Source of the DNA: a virus
Reading direction: 5' to 3' (one strand)
Virus record (IMG/VR): IMGVR_UViG_3300025286_000059
Span: 1-35,808 of that record
DNA length: 35,808 nucleotides
Shown here: positions 8,160-15,076 of the stretch, piece by piece
Layout: each line of letters opens with the position of its first letter
How positions within the stretch are numbered: the first letter of the stretch is position 1
Position numbers and translations under genes: made by a program
The notes under the pieces: generated by a model
The model's database searches: none
Seen by the model: the letters and a program-made list of their open reading frames with translations, nothing else
Told to the model about the DNA's origin: nothing

Positions 8160-10167
8160 GATTTTGCAAATTGGCAATACCGCCTGTACCGAAATAGCGC
8201 TGTACGGTGCCGCCTTGGGCTTTACCCAGTAATTCTCCTGGTGAAAAAGAATCTATTACTTCTTGTTGGTGTTTTGTTGATAATTCATTAAAAGGGATCC
8301 CCACACTCCATGGAAGGATTTCTAGCGCACGAGTTTTTAATTTGTCTTGTGCAATCTCCATAGCTCTACTAAAGCCAGTGCCTTCTTTAAAACCGGGCCT
8401 TCCGCCTGAAGAAAAATGATGACCACCACGTCCATGACCTGTTGATCCAATACCCCCAGCTTGCGCTCCTCCACCTCTTGGGTCTTTCGCTTTTTCTAAA
8501 GCTTTTGCTTGAGCAGCAAAATTGGCTAGATTAGTTTTTGTCGTCGAACCACCCTTTGTACCTGGTGGGCCTTCTTGCGTTCCATACTTCGCTATAGATT
8601 TCTGATAAGGTGACCGATAGTAACCCCTCGAGGTATCTTCAAAAGGATTAATGCCAAAGCCAATGGCTCTTTTATGTTCAGGAATTAATCTCGATTTGGC
8701 AATTAGATCAAAAGCTTCTGGTGTATAACTTAAATCTCCTTTATTAATAAGTCCTTTAGTTGTTAAATAATCTTCACCAGGTCTTCCGAAAGTTTCTTCA
8801 TCATATCGTGGTCCATACATTAAATCATGCATATAATTCCATTGTTCTTCTCCCTTATCTTTCCCAATGCCCGGCGCTCGGCTTTCTGTTTCCCATTCCT
8901 CTCTGTCTGGTTTATATTGCCATCCTAAATGACTTACTTCATGACCAAAAGCGTTCGCCCACGCTTGTTCTCCTAAAGCTTGGGCCATTTCAGGTTCGTT
9001 CCATTGTGAATATTCTGCAATAACATCTTCTTTTGGTGGAACATTCAGTCCACCTTTAAGAAATCCACTGTCAAAAGGAGAAGCCATTGCCAGCGTCGAT
9101 GGAACAATTTTATTAATTATCTTAGAAGATAGTGAACCTAGGCCGGTAGCATCCCAGTTTTCTAAACCTGCCTGAAAGACAGGACTATCTTCATATGTAA
9201 CTGGTTGCGTGTAAGATGAAGATATATCTTGATACTGCCCTAAGTTTTTAGCTTTTATGAGATCTGATCCAGCCTTTTTCATTTTATCAAACGTACTCTC
9301 CCCCTCAGAGAGAAACGGCGTACTCAGCCAATCACCAAGTGATGGCGTCCCATCTTGAAAACCGGGCCTTCCACCATGGGCTAAGGACATGAGGCCACCT
9401 TGGGCAGAATCCATTCTACCCCAAGGATTTCTGCCCTCTGTACCTGTTGGCGCAGATTGTCCTTTTTCTTTTTCTGTTTTCCTTAGAGCTTCTATCTGTT
9501 GATTTGTTAATGCTGTTCGTTTCTTCTTTTCGCTACCATCCCCTTGCGAACCATCACCCGTTATGACCTCGGCAACTTCCGGCGCAGACCATTCAATAGT
9601 AGTGTAAGGTTCATCTTGTTTCGTCCTGAAAAAATTTAGTGCTTTTGTGTATGGATTCATACTCAAAAGATTATAACCCATCTTTATTAGACCCGGGAAA
9701 CCAAAACGAGAAGGATAAGAGGCGCCCGTCGGTGTACCTACAAGAGTTTCTTCAGGGTCATCTCTCCAGTCCCATGCCTCTCCGGTTTCAGGACCCACTG
9801 CAATTTTATTTATACCTCTTAGTTTATCATAATCATATCCAACTGTTCCGGTTAGAGGACCCACTGTAATTTCATCACCTTGAGGGTTGATACCTTTTTC
9901 TAGTGCAGCCCTATAAAGCTCATTATCCGTCATGTCTCTTAGAACATTCTTTGTATAAACTCCCCCACTTAATGGATCCTCTTGTAAGGTGCTATATCCT
10001 TCCGGTCCTCCCATATCAACCCCAGGAGGTTGAGGGTCAGAAGGAGGTGGGTCCCCATAACCAAAAAGATCATAGATACTTGATCCAGACTTCGATGCAA
10101 TTTTATCGTAAGCAGTTTTAAACTCGGGGCTTTTTAATTGGTCATATAACTCTGAATATGTAGCCAT
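8149..10167 (-). CDS. Large virion-type protein with an HEVSH metallopeptidase-like motif
   Basis: 672 aa. Residues 40-60 are Pro/Gly-rich; AQGGLMSLAHGGRPGFQDG lies at about 255-273; FGHEVSHLGW at 407-416 is a textbook HExxH zinc site (H409, E410, H413) in a helix; EEQWNYMHDLMYG (about 440-452) could supply the third ligand. A second motif SSGGRPGFKEG lies at 587-597 and AQGGTVQRYFGTGGIANL near the C-terminus. A virion protein carrying a peptidase-like domain could trim head proteins or act during entry, but peptidase activity is inferred from HExxH alone. The gene begins 1 bp from the upstream gene with an overlap (shared A). Confidence 0.7.
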   Translation of the reverse strand: MATYSELYDQLKSPEFKTAYDKIASKSGSSIYDLFGYGDPPPSDPQPPGVDMGGPEGYSTLQEDPLSGGVYTKNVLRDMTDNELYRAALEKGINPQGDEITVGPLTGTVGYDYDKLRGINKIAVGPETGEAWDWRDDPEETLVGTPTGASYPSRFGFPGLIKMGYNLLSMNPYTKALNFFRTKQDEPYTTIEWSAPEVAEVITGDGSQGDGSEKKKRTALTNQQIEALRKTEKEKGQSAPTGTEGRNPWGRMDSAQGGLMSLAHGGRPGFQDGTPSLGDWLSTPFLSEGESTFDKMKKAGSDLIKAKNLGQYQDISSSYTQPVTYEDSPVFQAGLENWDATGLGSLSSKIINKIVPSTLAMASPFDSGFLKGGLNVPPKEDVIAEYSQWNEPEMAQALGEQAWANAFGHEVSHLGWQYKPDREEWETESRAPGIGKDKGEEQWNYMHDLMYGPRYDEETFGRPGEDYLTTKGLINKGDLSYTPEAFDLIAKSRLIPEHKRAIGFGINPFEDTSRGYYRSPYQKSIAKYGTQEGPPGTKGGSTTKTNLANFAAQAKALEKAKDPRGGGAQAGGIGSTGHGRGGHHFSSGGRPGFKEGTGFSRAMEIAQDKLKTRALEILPWSVGIPFNELSTKHQQEVIDSFSPGELLGKAQGGTVQRYFGTGGIANLQNHAL

Positions 10168-11225
10168 TATATTCTCTCCTCAAATAAAGTTCCGACGCCG
10201 CCACCATGGGCAAAGTCACCATTCATTTTTGGTTTTGTTTCCATTAAGTCCTTTAATGCCTTGTCCTGTTTTTGTTCAAGAGTTTCAATTCCAGTTTTTC
10301 TATGGGGTAACCGTATCTCGGTTCCTAATTCTTTCTGGAGACCTTTAATTCCTTCCTCGGCTATGAAAGGATTTCCTCCCTCCGTCACTATTTCTTCTGC
10401 TGCACTAAATCTTCCTGGTCCTTTCCCCCAGTCACCTTCCCCAGGAACTTTTGTTCCTTTTGCTCCCTTATGAAAGGCGAGCCATGAATCGGATGGAATA
10501 CCAAAGGGTTGATCAAGAAGAGGGGAAAGTTTGTAAAAACTTTCTGGATCATTAACCACATTTTCAATAAACTTGTTAATAGAATGAATCTCATCATTAG
10601 GATGAAAGCTTAAACGTGCCTCTCTATTTTTTACTGCTAGATCATGTAAAGCAGGATTGTCAATGAGCTCATCACCTTTGGCAGTAGATGACATACTATT
10701 GCCAGTGCGTTTAAGTACTTTTACACGCTGAAGTAAGTTTTCAAACTGGGCATTGGATAATAGATGCACCTTCTCTAATATTGTATTAATAAATTTATTT
10801 TCGTTTTCGAGGTATTTCTCATGGTCCAAATTAATATGATGGCGGTTTTTATAAGCCCAAGCCTCTGCAACATCATCATAATTCGATAAAGACCCCACTT
10901 CTTTTTGGACCCCTTTCATGAGATCTTCTGGTGTCTCTACAACTCTTAATGGTGGTCGAGTTTTAAACATTTTCAAAATTTCTGGATCAGGAAGACGACG
11001 GAAAAAATAATCCGCATTAGTAAGTTCTTGGCCCAAAATCTTTAAGCGATCAATCCTGTCCCCCATCTCAAACAAGATCTCTTTCGTCAGTCGCTGTGAC
11101 CCAGGATTTTTATATCCAATGTGATCGCGAACAAACTTTCCACCCCGTTTAATAAAGTCGGCAACGTTATCTGCCTTCTGTGCAATCTTTGCAAGTTCTA
11201 GTGCTGCTACTTTCCATATTGACAT
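10167..11225 (-). CDS. Virion-block protein downstream of terL
   Basis: 352 aa, largely helical; N-terminus MSIWKVAALELAKIAQKAD, then a basic segment (IKRGGKFVRDHIGYK). The C-terminus ends in NGDFAHGGGVGTLFEERI, which resembles the GG-x-x-x-L tails of the next two genes. No catalytic motif. The ATG overlaps the terL stop (TAATG). Together with the next two genes it forms a three-gene set between terL and portal linked by this C-terminal motif, so the three products probably act in the same structure (inference). Confidence 0.7.
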   Translation of the reverse strand: MSIWKVAALELAKIAQKADNVADFIKRGGKFVRDHIGYKNPGSQRLTKEILFEMGDRIDRLKILGQELTNADYFFRRLPDPEILKMFKTRPPLRVVETPEDLMKGVQKEVGSLSNYDDVAEAWAYKNRHHINLDHEKYLENENKFINTILEKVHLLSNAQFENLLQRVKVLKRTGNSMSSTAKGDELIDNPALHDLAVKNREARLSFHPNDEIHSINKFIENVVNDPESFYKLSPLLDQPFGIPSDSWLAFHKGAKGTKVPGEGDWGKGPGRFSAAEEIVTEGGNPFIAEEGIKGLQKELGTEIRLPHRKTGIETLEQKQDKALKDLMETKPKMNGDFAHGGGVGTLFEERI

Positions 11226-12703
11226 TAGTAATACTCATATTTTTTATGATAAATAGGCTCATCCTTATAATCTTCTGGATGAGTAAGCAGGCCGCCTTGG
11301 CGAAACCGCATGACCGCTTGGGTCATGGAGTCAACCAAATCGTCATTGTCACCATAAGGAAATGCCGCGCATTCCTCGATGACCTCCTGTGCAAACTTAT
11401 CGTCGGGCGCCCAGATCAATTTACTTTCAAACAAAGGTGCCACAGCGTTTACTCTTGCATGTTTATCATTTCCACGGCTCGGTGTAAAGTTTAAAACAGG
11501 AATTCCCATTTGTCTGAGTTCATGCGTTAAGGGGAGGCCTGAAGCTTTTGCTTCAACCACAACTGATTCAGGCGACCAAAATTTATATAAGGCTAAAGCT
11601 TTACGCCTTAATTCTGGGAATTCCCAGCGTCCTTTCTCTGCATCGACTAAGATAAGCGCGGTGGTCTTTGAGTCTTGGTCCGGGTAGAAAACACCCCAGG
11701 TGGTGATGGCTGAAAAATCAGCCGTTTCTTTTTTCAAAAATGCCGTGTCATAACTTTGTATGACATGGTGGAGTTTAGGAACCTTCCCGCTCCACTTCTG
11801 CCACCACTCTCTCTTGATGATGGCCCCTTCCTCGGCGGTGGGGTTCTGCATCCATTGCGCATTCCATTTCGATACAGGCAACGTTGCTTTTTGTTTTTCC
11901 AGTTCATCCACTTTCCAATATTGTGGCCACAGACTTTTCTTGCTCGGCAAGATGGCAGGGAATTCGATCACGTCCCATTGGTCCGCCTTCGCTTCCTTTT
12001 GGGAACGAAGGAGGAGTCCGGTTAAATCCTTGACGGACCAACGGGTCATCACGAGCACGATTGCCCCACCGGGTTGGAGACGCTGACGGGGTCCCGATGT
12101 ATACCACTCGTATGCCCTCTCTAGTGCTGAAGGGCTCAGCGCGTCTTGTTCTGAATGCGGATCATCAATAATTAAAAGATCTGCACCACGACCGGTAATG
12201 GCACCACCCACACCAGCTGCGTAATACTCACCACCTTGAGCCGTCTCCCAACGACCAGCGGCTTTTGAATCTTCTTGGAGTCTCGTTTTAAAAATTTGTT
12301 GGTACTCAGGTGAATCAATCAGGTTCTTTGCTTTTCTCCCAAAGCGCACTGCTAACTCTCCTGTGTGTGTTGTTTGAATGATCTTGGACCGTGGATCACG
12401 GCCCATCCACCATGAAGGTAAGAGAAAGGATGCAAATTCTGATTTAGTATGACGCGGGGGCATGTTGACAATCAACCGTTTTATTTGACCACGGGCCAAG
12501 GCTTCAAACTTCTTTGCAACAATCTTGTGGTGATGACCTTGAATAAATTCTGGCCACATCATTTTTACAAAATCTAAAAAATTATTTTTTGCATTATTTT
12601 GTTTTGTAACTTCTTGATGCCGGATCCAATACTGCATATACGACTTACGCACATCAAGCGGTAATTTTTTTAATTCCGACAGTGACATATTTTGTAGGTT
12701 CAT
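11225..12703 (-). CDS. terL: Terminase large subunit (packaging ATPase/nuclease)
   Basis: About 492 aa from the ATG at 12703. Walker A-like PPRHTKSE (about 82-89), Walker B LLIIDD (176-181) followed by PHSEQ, coupling motif VLVMTRWS, then an RNase H-like nuclease domain with SYDTAF, VVEAKASGLPL and DDLVDSMTQAVMRF holding the acidic residues. This is the complete ATPase-plus-nuclease order of tailed-phage TerL, which pumps DNA through the portal and cuts concatemers. Start is uncertain: an in-frame ATG at 12802 would add 33 residues read through a terminator-like hairpin, ATG 12721 is also possible, and none has a clear SD. terS is 6.7 kb away on the other strand. Confidence 0.93.
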   Translation of the reverse strand: MNLQNMSLSELKKLPLDVRKSYMQYWIRHQEVTKQNNAKNNFLDFVKMMWPEFIQGHHHKIVAKKFEALARGQIKRLIVNMPPRHTKSEFASFLLPSWWMGRDPRSKIIQTTHTGELAVRFGRKAKNLIDSPEYQQIFKTRLQEDSKAAGRWETAQGGEYYAAGVGGAITGRGADLLIIDDPHSEQDALSPSALERAYEWYTSGPRQRLQPGGAIVLVMTRWSVKDLTGLLLRSQKEAKADQWDVIEFPAILPSKKSLWPQYWKVDELEKQKATLPVSKWNAQWMQNPTAEEGAIIKREWWQKWSGKVPKLHHVIQSYDTAFLKKETADFSAITTWGVFYPDQDSKTTALILVDAEKGRWEFPELRRKALALYKFWSPESVVVEAKASGLPLTHELRQMGIPVLNFTPSRGNDKHARVNAVAPLFESKLIWAPDDKFAQEVIEECAAFPYGDNDDLVDSMTQAVMRFRQGGLLTHPEDYKDEPIYHKKYEYY

Positions 12704-12771
12704 GATAACTTTATAACCCATAAAACTGTGCAAATCAAAGAATAAAGGGTAAAGAAAAGGAACCTTCTTTG

Positions 12772-12794
12772 AAAAAAGGGGGGTCCCCCTCTTT
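12772..12794 (-). terminator. Terminator-like hairpin upstream of terL
   Basis: On the minus strand a stem AAAGAGGGG / CCCCCTTTTTT closes over a three-base loop (four G-C pairs, one mismatch, then G-U and A-U pairs) and ends in a U run. Placed between the 99-aa gene and terL, it could stop early transcripts or act as the terminator partner of the two alternative hairpins at 12827-12877. Confidence 0.5.
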
Positions 12795-12826
12795 GTATCC
12801 ATTCTAATTTGGGCTTGGTCTAGGGA

Positions 12827-12877
12827 CCTTCTGCCGCGGGCGGAGAAGGCACAATGAATAAAGCCAACCCGCGGCAG
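12827..12877 (-). promoter_or_regulatory. Two mutually exclusive hairpins (attenuator-like leader)
   Basis: CTGCCGCGGG (12831-12840) pairs perfectly with CCCGCGGCAG (12868-12877), a 10-bp stem with a 27-base loop. The same 12831-12840 bases also belong to a local hairpin of nine pairs, CCTTCT-CCG with a bulge around a CGGG loop (12827-12849). The two cannot form together. This is the only GC-rich spot in an AT-rich stretch and lies before a terminator-like hairpin. It could be an attenuator for the late genes or a packaging site; both are inferences. Confidence 0.5.
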
Positions 12878-12885
12878 CCATCGTC

Positions 12886-13185
12886 CTAATCTAATAGGAC
12901 CATGTACTCTTTAACAAAGTGTTGTTGAAACCAATCTAATCCCTTGCGAAGTTTGGTCCAGTCTTCCTTCTCCTCTGCCTTCTTGATGATGTCATAGACT
13001 GCTACTGCGAAATACGGGAGTGAAACAGATTCCCCGCTATATGGATTCTGAACAGTCTCCAATAGGTCATAGTTTTCTCCCCCATAGTTTGCACCGTTGA
13101 ATGGCAGTAGGTATCTCTTCCCTTTCCATTCTACTGAGGTTCTTAGCTTGCCGCTTGTTGCGCCTCTAAATTGTTTTAGTGTCAT
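12886..13185 (-). CDS. Small protein of unknown function in the regulatory region
   Basis: 99 aa: N-terminal beta-rich part (KLRTSVEWKGKRYLLPFNG), then NPYSGESVSLPYFAVAVYDII and a helical C-terminus with Trp residues (LDWFQQHFVKEY). No known motif. It has a strong AAAGGAGG site and its own promoter (13210-13238). Its position as the first gene upstream of the late block and its promoter class suggest early or middle expression. Confidence 0.8.
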   Translation of the reverse strand: MTLKQFRGATSGKLRTSVEWKGKRYLLPFNGANYGGENYDLLETVQNPYSGESVSLPYFAVAVYDIIKKAEEKEDWTKLRKGLDWFQQHFVKEYMVLLD

Positions 13186-13209
13186 AATTCCTCCTTTATT
13201 TAATAACTA

Positions 13210-13238
13210 ATCCTACACTATCCTACATCTAAAGTCAA
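13210..13238 (-). promoter_or_regulatory. Sigma70-like promoter (TTGACT-17-TAGGAT)
   Basis: Minus-strand -35 TTGACT (13233-13238), 17-bp spacer containing a second TAGGATAG, -10 TAGGAT (13210-13215). It reads into the 99-aa gene about 25 bp downstream. The -35 overlaps the last codons of the gene at 13235-13438. Virtually the same sequence precedes two other minus-strand genes. Confidence 0.75.
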
Positions 13239-13438
13239 GCCTTTTCTTGAGGCATAAATACCCCAATAGTTTTATTCTCCTTATTAGGGAAACCAACCAA
13301 CTCATCAAAAAGCTTTTCGTTATGCTCTGATAAACCGATAGCACCCATCGCCTCTTGTATGTCGTCCAATCGATATAACCAATTATCAACACGATGAATA
13401 ACGCCGTCCTTTTCTCCAACAGGTAAAACTTTAACCAT
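13235..13438 (-). CDS. 67-aa protein of unknown function
   Basis: Starts MVKVLPVGEKDGVIHRVDNW and contains YRLDDIQEAMGAIGL and FPNKENKTIGVF. Two ATGs follow AAAGGAGGA directly; the second (13438) has the better spacing. No family recognised. Its 5' leader contains a long stem with a possible pseudoknot and is followed by the same AAAGGAGGAATGATGG sequence as the plus-strand gene at 16445. Confidence 0.75.
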   Translation of the reverse strand: MVKVLPVGEKDGVIHRVDNWLYRLDDIQEAMGAIGLSEHNEKLFDELVGFPNKENKTIGVFMPQEKA

Positions 13439-13453
13439 CATTCCTCCTTTCTT

Positions 13454-13503
13454 GAGCCTTGATGAGTGGGTCAAGGCTCGATTAATTGCACTCCCACCCG
13501 AGC
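13454..13503 (-). promoter_or_regulatory. Structured 5' leader with possible pseudoknot
   Basis: GAGCCTTGA (13454-13462) and TCAAGGCTC (13471-13479) form a perfect 9-bp stem with an 8-base loop. On the minus-strand RNA the loop bases CCCAC can pair with an upstream GTGGG (13493-13497 on the map), an H-type pseudoknot, while GCTCG/CGAGC (13476-13480 with 13499-13503) gives a competing hairpin. The SD follows the stem at once, so folding could control translation of the 67-aa gene. Confidence 0.5.
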
Positions 13504-13513
13504 GTTGAGGAAA

Positions 13514-13780
13514 CTATCGGGCCAATGTACTAGCGAAACCTTTCACTACTTTAGGATATCGCGGCGCAATAACCGTTTCAAGAATGTCTAACGCCTCTTT
13601 TAATACCTTGTCTCTGTTTCCTTTAAATCCATATTGTCTTTTTAAAATTATATATGGATTAGCTTTCCTGGTCATCACAGCACCCGGAAAACTTTTTCTT
13701 AGCTTCTGTTCCATTAATAATGCATGAACCAACTGACAATATCCAAATACTTTAATCTCATCTTCATTATCTAACATCAT
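13514..13780 (-). CDS. 88-aa protein of unknown function
   Basis: Starts MMLDNEDEIKVFGYCQLVHA; helical with a basic central part (EQKLRKSFPGAVMTRKANPY) and C-terminal LEALDILETV-like helix. The ATG at 13780 has GGAGG eight bases upstream and overlaps the stop of the 25-aa membrane miniprotein (TAATG). An upstream in-frame ATG at 13807 would run through the miniprotein and has no SD. Function unknown. Confidence 0.75.
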   Translation of the reverse strand: MMLDNEDEIKVFGYCQLVHALLMEQKLRKSFPGAVMTRKANPYIILKRQYGFKGNRDKVLKEALDILETVIAPRYPKVVKGFASTLAR

Positions 13781-13857
13781 TAATAAGTCCTCCATAAAAA
13801 GATACACAATATAAGAATCAATATTGGTATACTTACTAATATTATTATTGCTTCCAT
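13780..13857 (-). CDS. 25-residue single-span membrane miniprotein
   Basis: Encodes MEAIIILVSIPILILILCIF followed by LWRTY. One acidic residue, a 20-residue aliphatic span and a basic end (positive-inside rule suggests a cytoplasmic C-terminus). AAAGGAGG stands eight bases before the ATG, a promoter (13890-13918) lies just upstream, and the stop overlaps the next ATG. These signals together support a real gene. Function unknown. Confidence 0.7.
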   Translation of the reverse strand: MEAIIILVSIPILILILCIFLWRTY

Positions 13858-13889
13858 AACGTATTCCTCCTTTATTTAGTTATGTCTTA

Positions 13890-13918
13890 ATCCTACACTA
13901 TCCTACATCTAAAGTCAA
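13890..13918 (-). promoter_or_regulatory. Sigma70-like promoter (TTGACT-17-TAGGAT)
   Basis: -35 TTGACT (13913-13918), 17-bp spacer with internal TAGGATAG, -10 TAGGAT (13890-13895), then the AAAGGAGG site of the 25-aa membrane miniprotein. Nearly identical to the promoters at 13210 and 14265. Confidence 0.75.
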
Positions 13919-13924
13919 GAACAA

Positions 13925-14236
13925 TTAATGTTTTGTTTCTTTACCTACATCCTTAATTTGCTCATAAAAGGTTTTCGCCTCATCACTTTCCGATGCCAAG
14001 TTAATCACCTTCTCTAACATTAAAAGAGACATAACCCACAAAGCCTCATCCTGGGTCAAATCTTTTCGGCACTGCTCAAAGCGCCTTAACCTATCCTCCG
14101 CATCCTTGCCGTGATGCACAAACATGCAGCACAATAATACATCCATGCTCAAATGGTCTGGCATTCTTTGATTCCAACCCTTGTAAAAATTGTGTGCCTT
14201 CTCACTTGCGCCTTCAAATATTTTATGTTTAACCAT
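13925..14236 (-). CDS. 103-aa Cys/His-containing helical protein, unknown
   Basis: Starts MVKHKIFEGASEKAHNFYKG and carries VLLCCMFVHHGKDAEDRLRRFEQC in the middle; otherwise helical (DEALWVMSLLMLEKVINLA). The Cys and His residues are not spaced as a zinc ribbon. Strong AAAGGAGG site. It is the leftward arm of a divergent pair whose promoters flank a perfect palindrome (14301-14321), so it is probably co-regulated with the rightward genes. It could itself be the regulator, but no DNA-binding motif is obvious. Confidence 0.8.
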   Translation of the reverse strand: MVKHKIFEGASEKAHNFYKGWNQRMPDHLSMDVLLCCMFVHHGKDAEDRLRRFEQCRKDLTQDEALWVMSLLMLEKVINLASESDEAKTFYEQIKDVGKETKH

Positions 14237-14264
14237 AGTTCCTCCTTTATTAAGTTAATAACTA

Positions 14265-14293
14265 ATCCTATACTATCCTAGATTTAAAGTCAA
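14265..14293 (-). promoter_or_regulatory. Leftward divergent promoter
   Basis: -35 TTGACT (14288-14293), 17-bp spacer, -10 TAGGAT (14265-14270), reading into the 103-aa gene. Its -35 lies 7 bp from the palindrome at 14301-14321. Confidence 0.78.
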
Positions 14294-14300
14294 GGCTTTT

Positions 14301-14321
14301 CTTTTAGAATGATTCTAAAAG
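14301..14321. promoter_or_regulatory. Perfect palindromic operator between divergent promoters
   Basis: Arms CTTTTAGAAT and ATTCTAAAAG around a central G: 10-bp perfect dyad. Exactly 7 bp separate each arm from the -35 box on that side, so one bound dimer would touch both promoters equally. Related dyads occur at 15632, 15661 and 16708. Confidence 0.75.
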
Positions 14322-14328
14322 ATAGTGC

Positions 14329-14357
14329 TTGACATTATCTCCCATAGGGTGTAGGAT
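14329..14357 (+). promoter_or_regulatory. Rightward divergent promoter
   Basis: -35 TTGACA (14329-14334), 17-bp spacer, -10 TAGGAT (14352-14357), followed by ATAAAGGAG before the ATG at 14386. Partner of the leftward promoter at 14265-14293. Confidence 0.78.
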
Positions 14358-14385
14358 AGACTATTAATTAAATAAAGGAGATATT

Positions 14386-14550
14386 ATGTCAAGATTAAAA
14401 GATCATCTAATTGGACTACAAGAAGAATTAGAACAAGAGATTTGTGATAATAAAACTATGACCCTTGAGCAGTTGATAAAGAAATACAGCGACCAAGTGC
14501 CAAAGGCTATCTTAACAGAAATCTGGGAGAATGTAGAAAAAAAGACTTGA
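14386..14550 (+). CDS. 54-aa helical protein, unknown
   Basis: Starts MSRLKDHLIGLQEELEQEIC, then LEQLIKKYSDQVPKAIL and ends EIWENVEKKT. It looks like two helices, possibly a helix-turn-helix-like pair (TLEQLIKKYSD...AILTEIW), but too short to assign. AAAGGAG stands before the ATG and a clear promoter precedes it. Its stop codon overlaps the -35 box of the next promoter. As first gene of the rightward arm it is a candidate small regulator (inference). Confidence 0.75.
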   Translation: MSRLKDHLIGLQEELEQEICDNKTMTLEQLIKKYSDQVPKAILTEIWENVEKKT

Positions 14551-14575
14551 CTTTATATCCCAGATGCTGTAGGAT
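14547..14575 (+). promoter_or_regulatory. Sigma70-like promoter overlapping a stop codon
   Basis: -35 TTGACT (14547-14552) overlaps the TGA of the 54-aa gene; 17-bp spacer; -10 TAGGAT (14570-14575); then ATAAAGGAG and the ATG at 14604. Confidence 0.75.
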
Positions 14576-14603
14576 ATATTATTAATTAAATAAAGGAGAT
14601 ATT

Positions 14604-14975
14604 ATGGATAAAATTGAATTAGAAAATAAAATACATAACAAACCAGTTACTATGACATTTATATCAAAGTCTGGCAAGTTTTGTGTAAGAAATGGAATAG
14701 CAGAAATATCAGAACACCCAAATACAATTATTATTAAAAATCCAGTTACAGAAAAATATGCGTCAGCGTGTGTTGAAAATATTTTTGCAATTCGTGGAAA
14801 AGAAAGTAAAGAGAATTTTTATTTATACACGGATCATGGCGTACTTGAGGAAAGAAAATTAAAACCAATTAAAGAAATTGTGCAAGAGGCGACAAGTATA
14901 GAGGACACGTTAAAAAAATTAATGAAAGAATTGAACGGAGATTTTTTGGTCAAAAACCAATTTGGAGAGAAATAA
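14604..14975 (+). CDS. 123-aa protein of unknown function
   Basis: N-terminal half is beta-rich (KPVTMTFISKSGKFCVRNG, NTIIIKNPVTEKY, NIFAIRG), the C-terminal part helical and basic (RKLKPIKEIVQEATSIEDTL). It recalls a small barrel followed by a helix, but no family is recognised. It has its own promoter and SD, and its stop overlaps the ATG of a 33-aa membrane miniprotein (TAATG). Confidence 0.8.
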   Translation: MDKIELENKIHNKPVTMTFISKSGKFCVRNGIAEISEHPNTIIIKNPVTEKYASACVENIFAIRGKESKENFYLYTDHGVLEERKLKPIKEIVQEATSIEDTLKKLMKELNGDFLVKNQFGEK

Positions 14976-15076
14976 TGACACTGTTAAATATTTTTTCATT
15001 CTTAATTGTAGTTATGCCACTAGCATATTTAATTAGAGAGGTAAACAAATATGAGCGAGAACGTACTAACCGATAA
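14975..15076 (+). CDS. 33-residue membrane miniprotein
   Basis: Encodes MTLLNIFSFLIVVMPLAYLI followed by REVNKYERERTNR: one hydrophobic span of about 18 residues and a charged C-terminal tail. Starts at a TAATG overlap with the 123-aa gene and its 3' end overlaps the next gene by 26 bp. No SD of its own, so coupling is likely. Third small membrane gene in such a setting in this window. Confidence 0.6.
   Translation: MTLLNIFSFLIVVMPLAYLIREVNKYERERTNR

Noticed and set aside
3238-9869. Long plus-strand frames opposite the portal and large virion genes
   Set aside because: They lack SD sites, have unlikely composition and are explained as shadows of well-supported minus-strand genes.
12704-12802. 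N-terminal extension of terL to the ATG at 12802
   Set aside because: The extra 33 residues are read through a terminator-like hairpin, have no SD and do not look like TerL sequence; kept only as an alternative start.
12804-12881. 25-codon minus-strand frame beginning MAAAGWLYSL upstream of terL
   Set aside because: No SD, and its bases are fully explained by the two GC hairpins; composition is unlike the neighbours.
13451-13503. Leader structure as a rho-independent terminator
   Set aside because: The stem is followed by an SD and purines, not a U run, on the coding strand.
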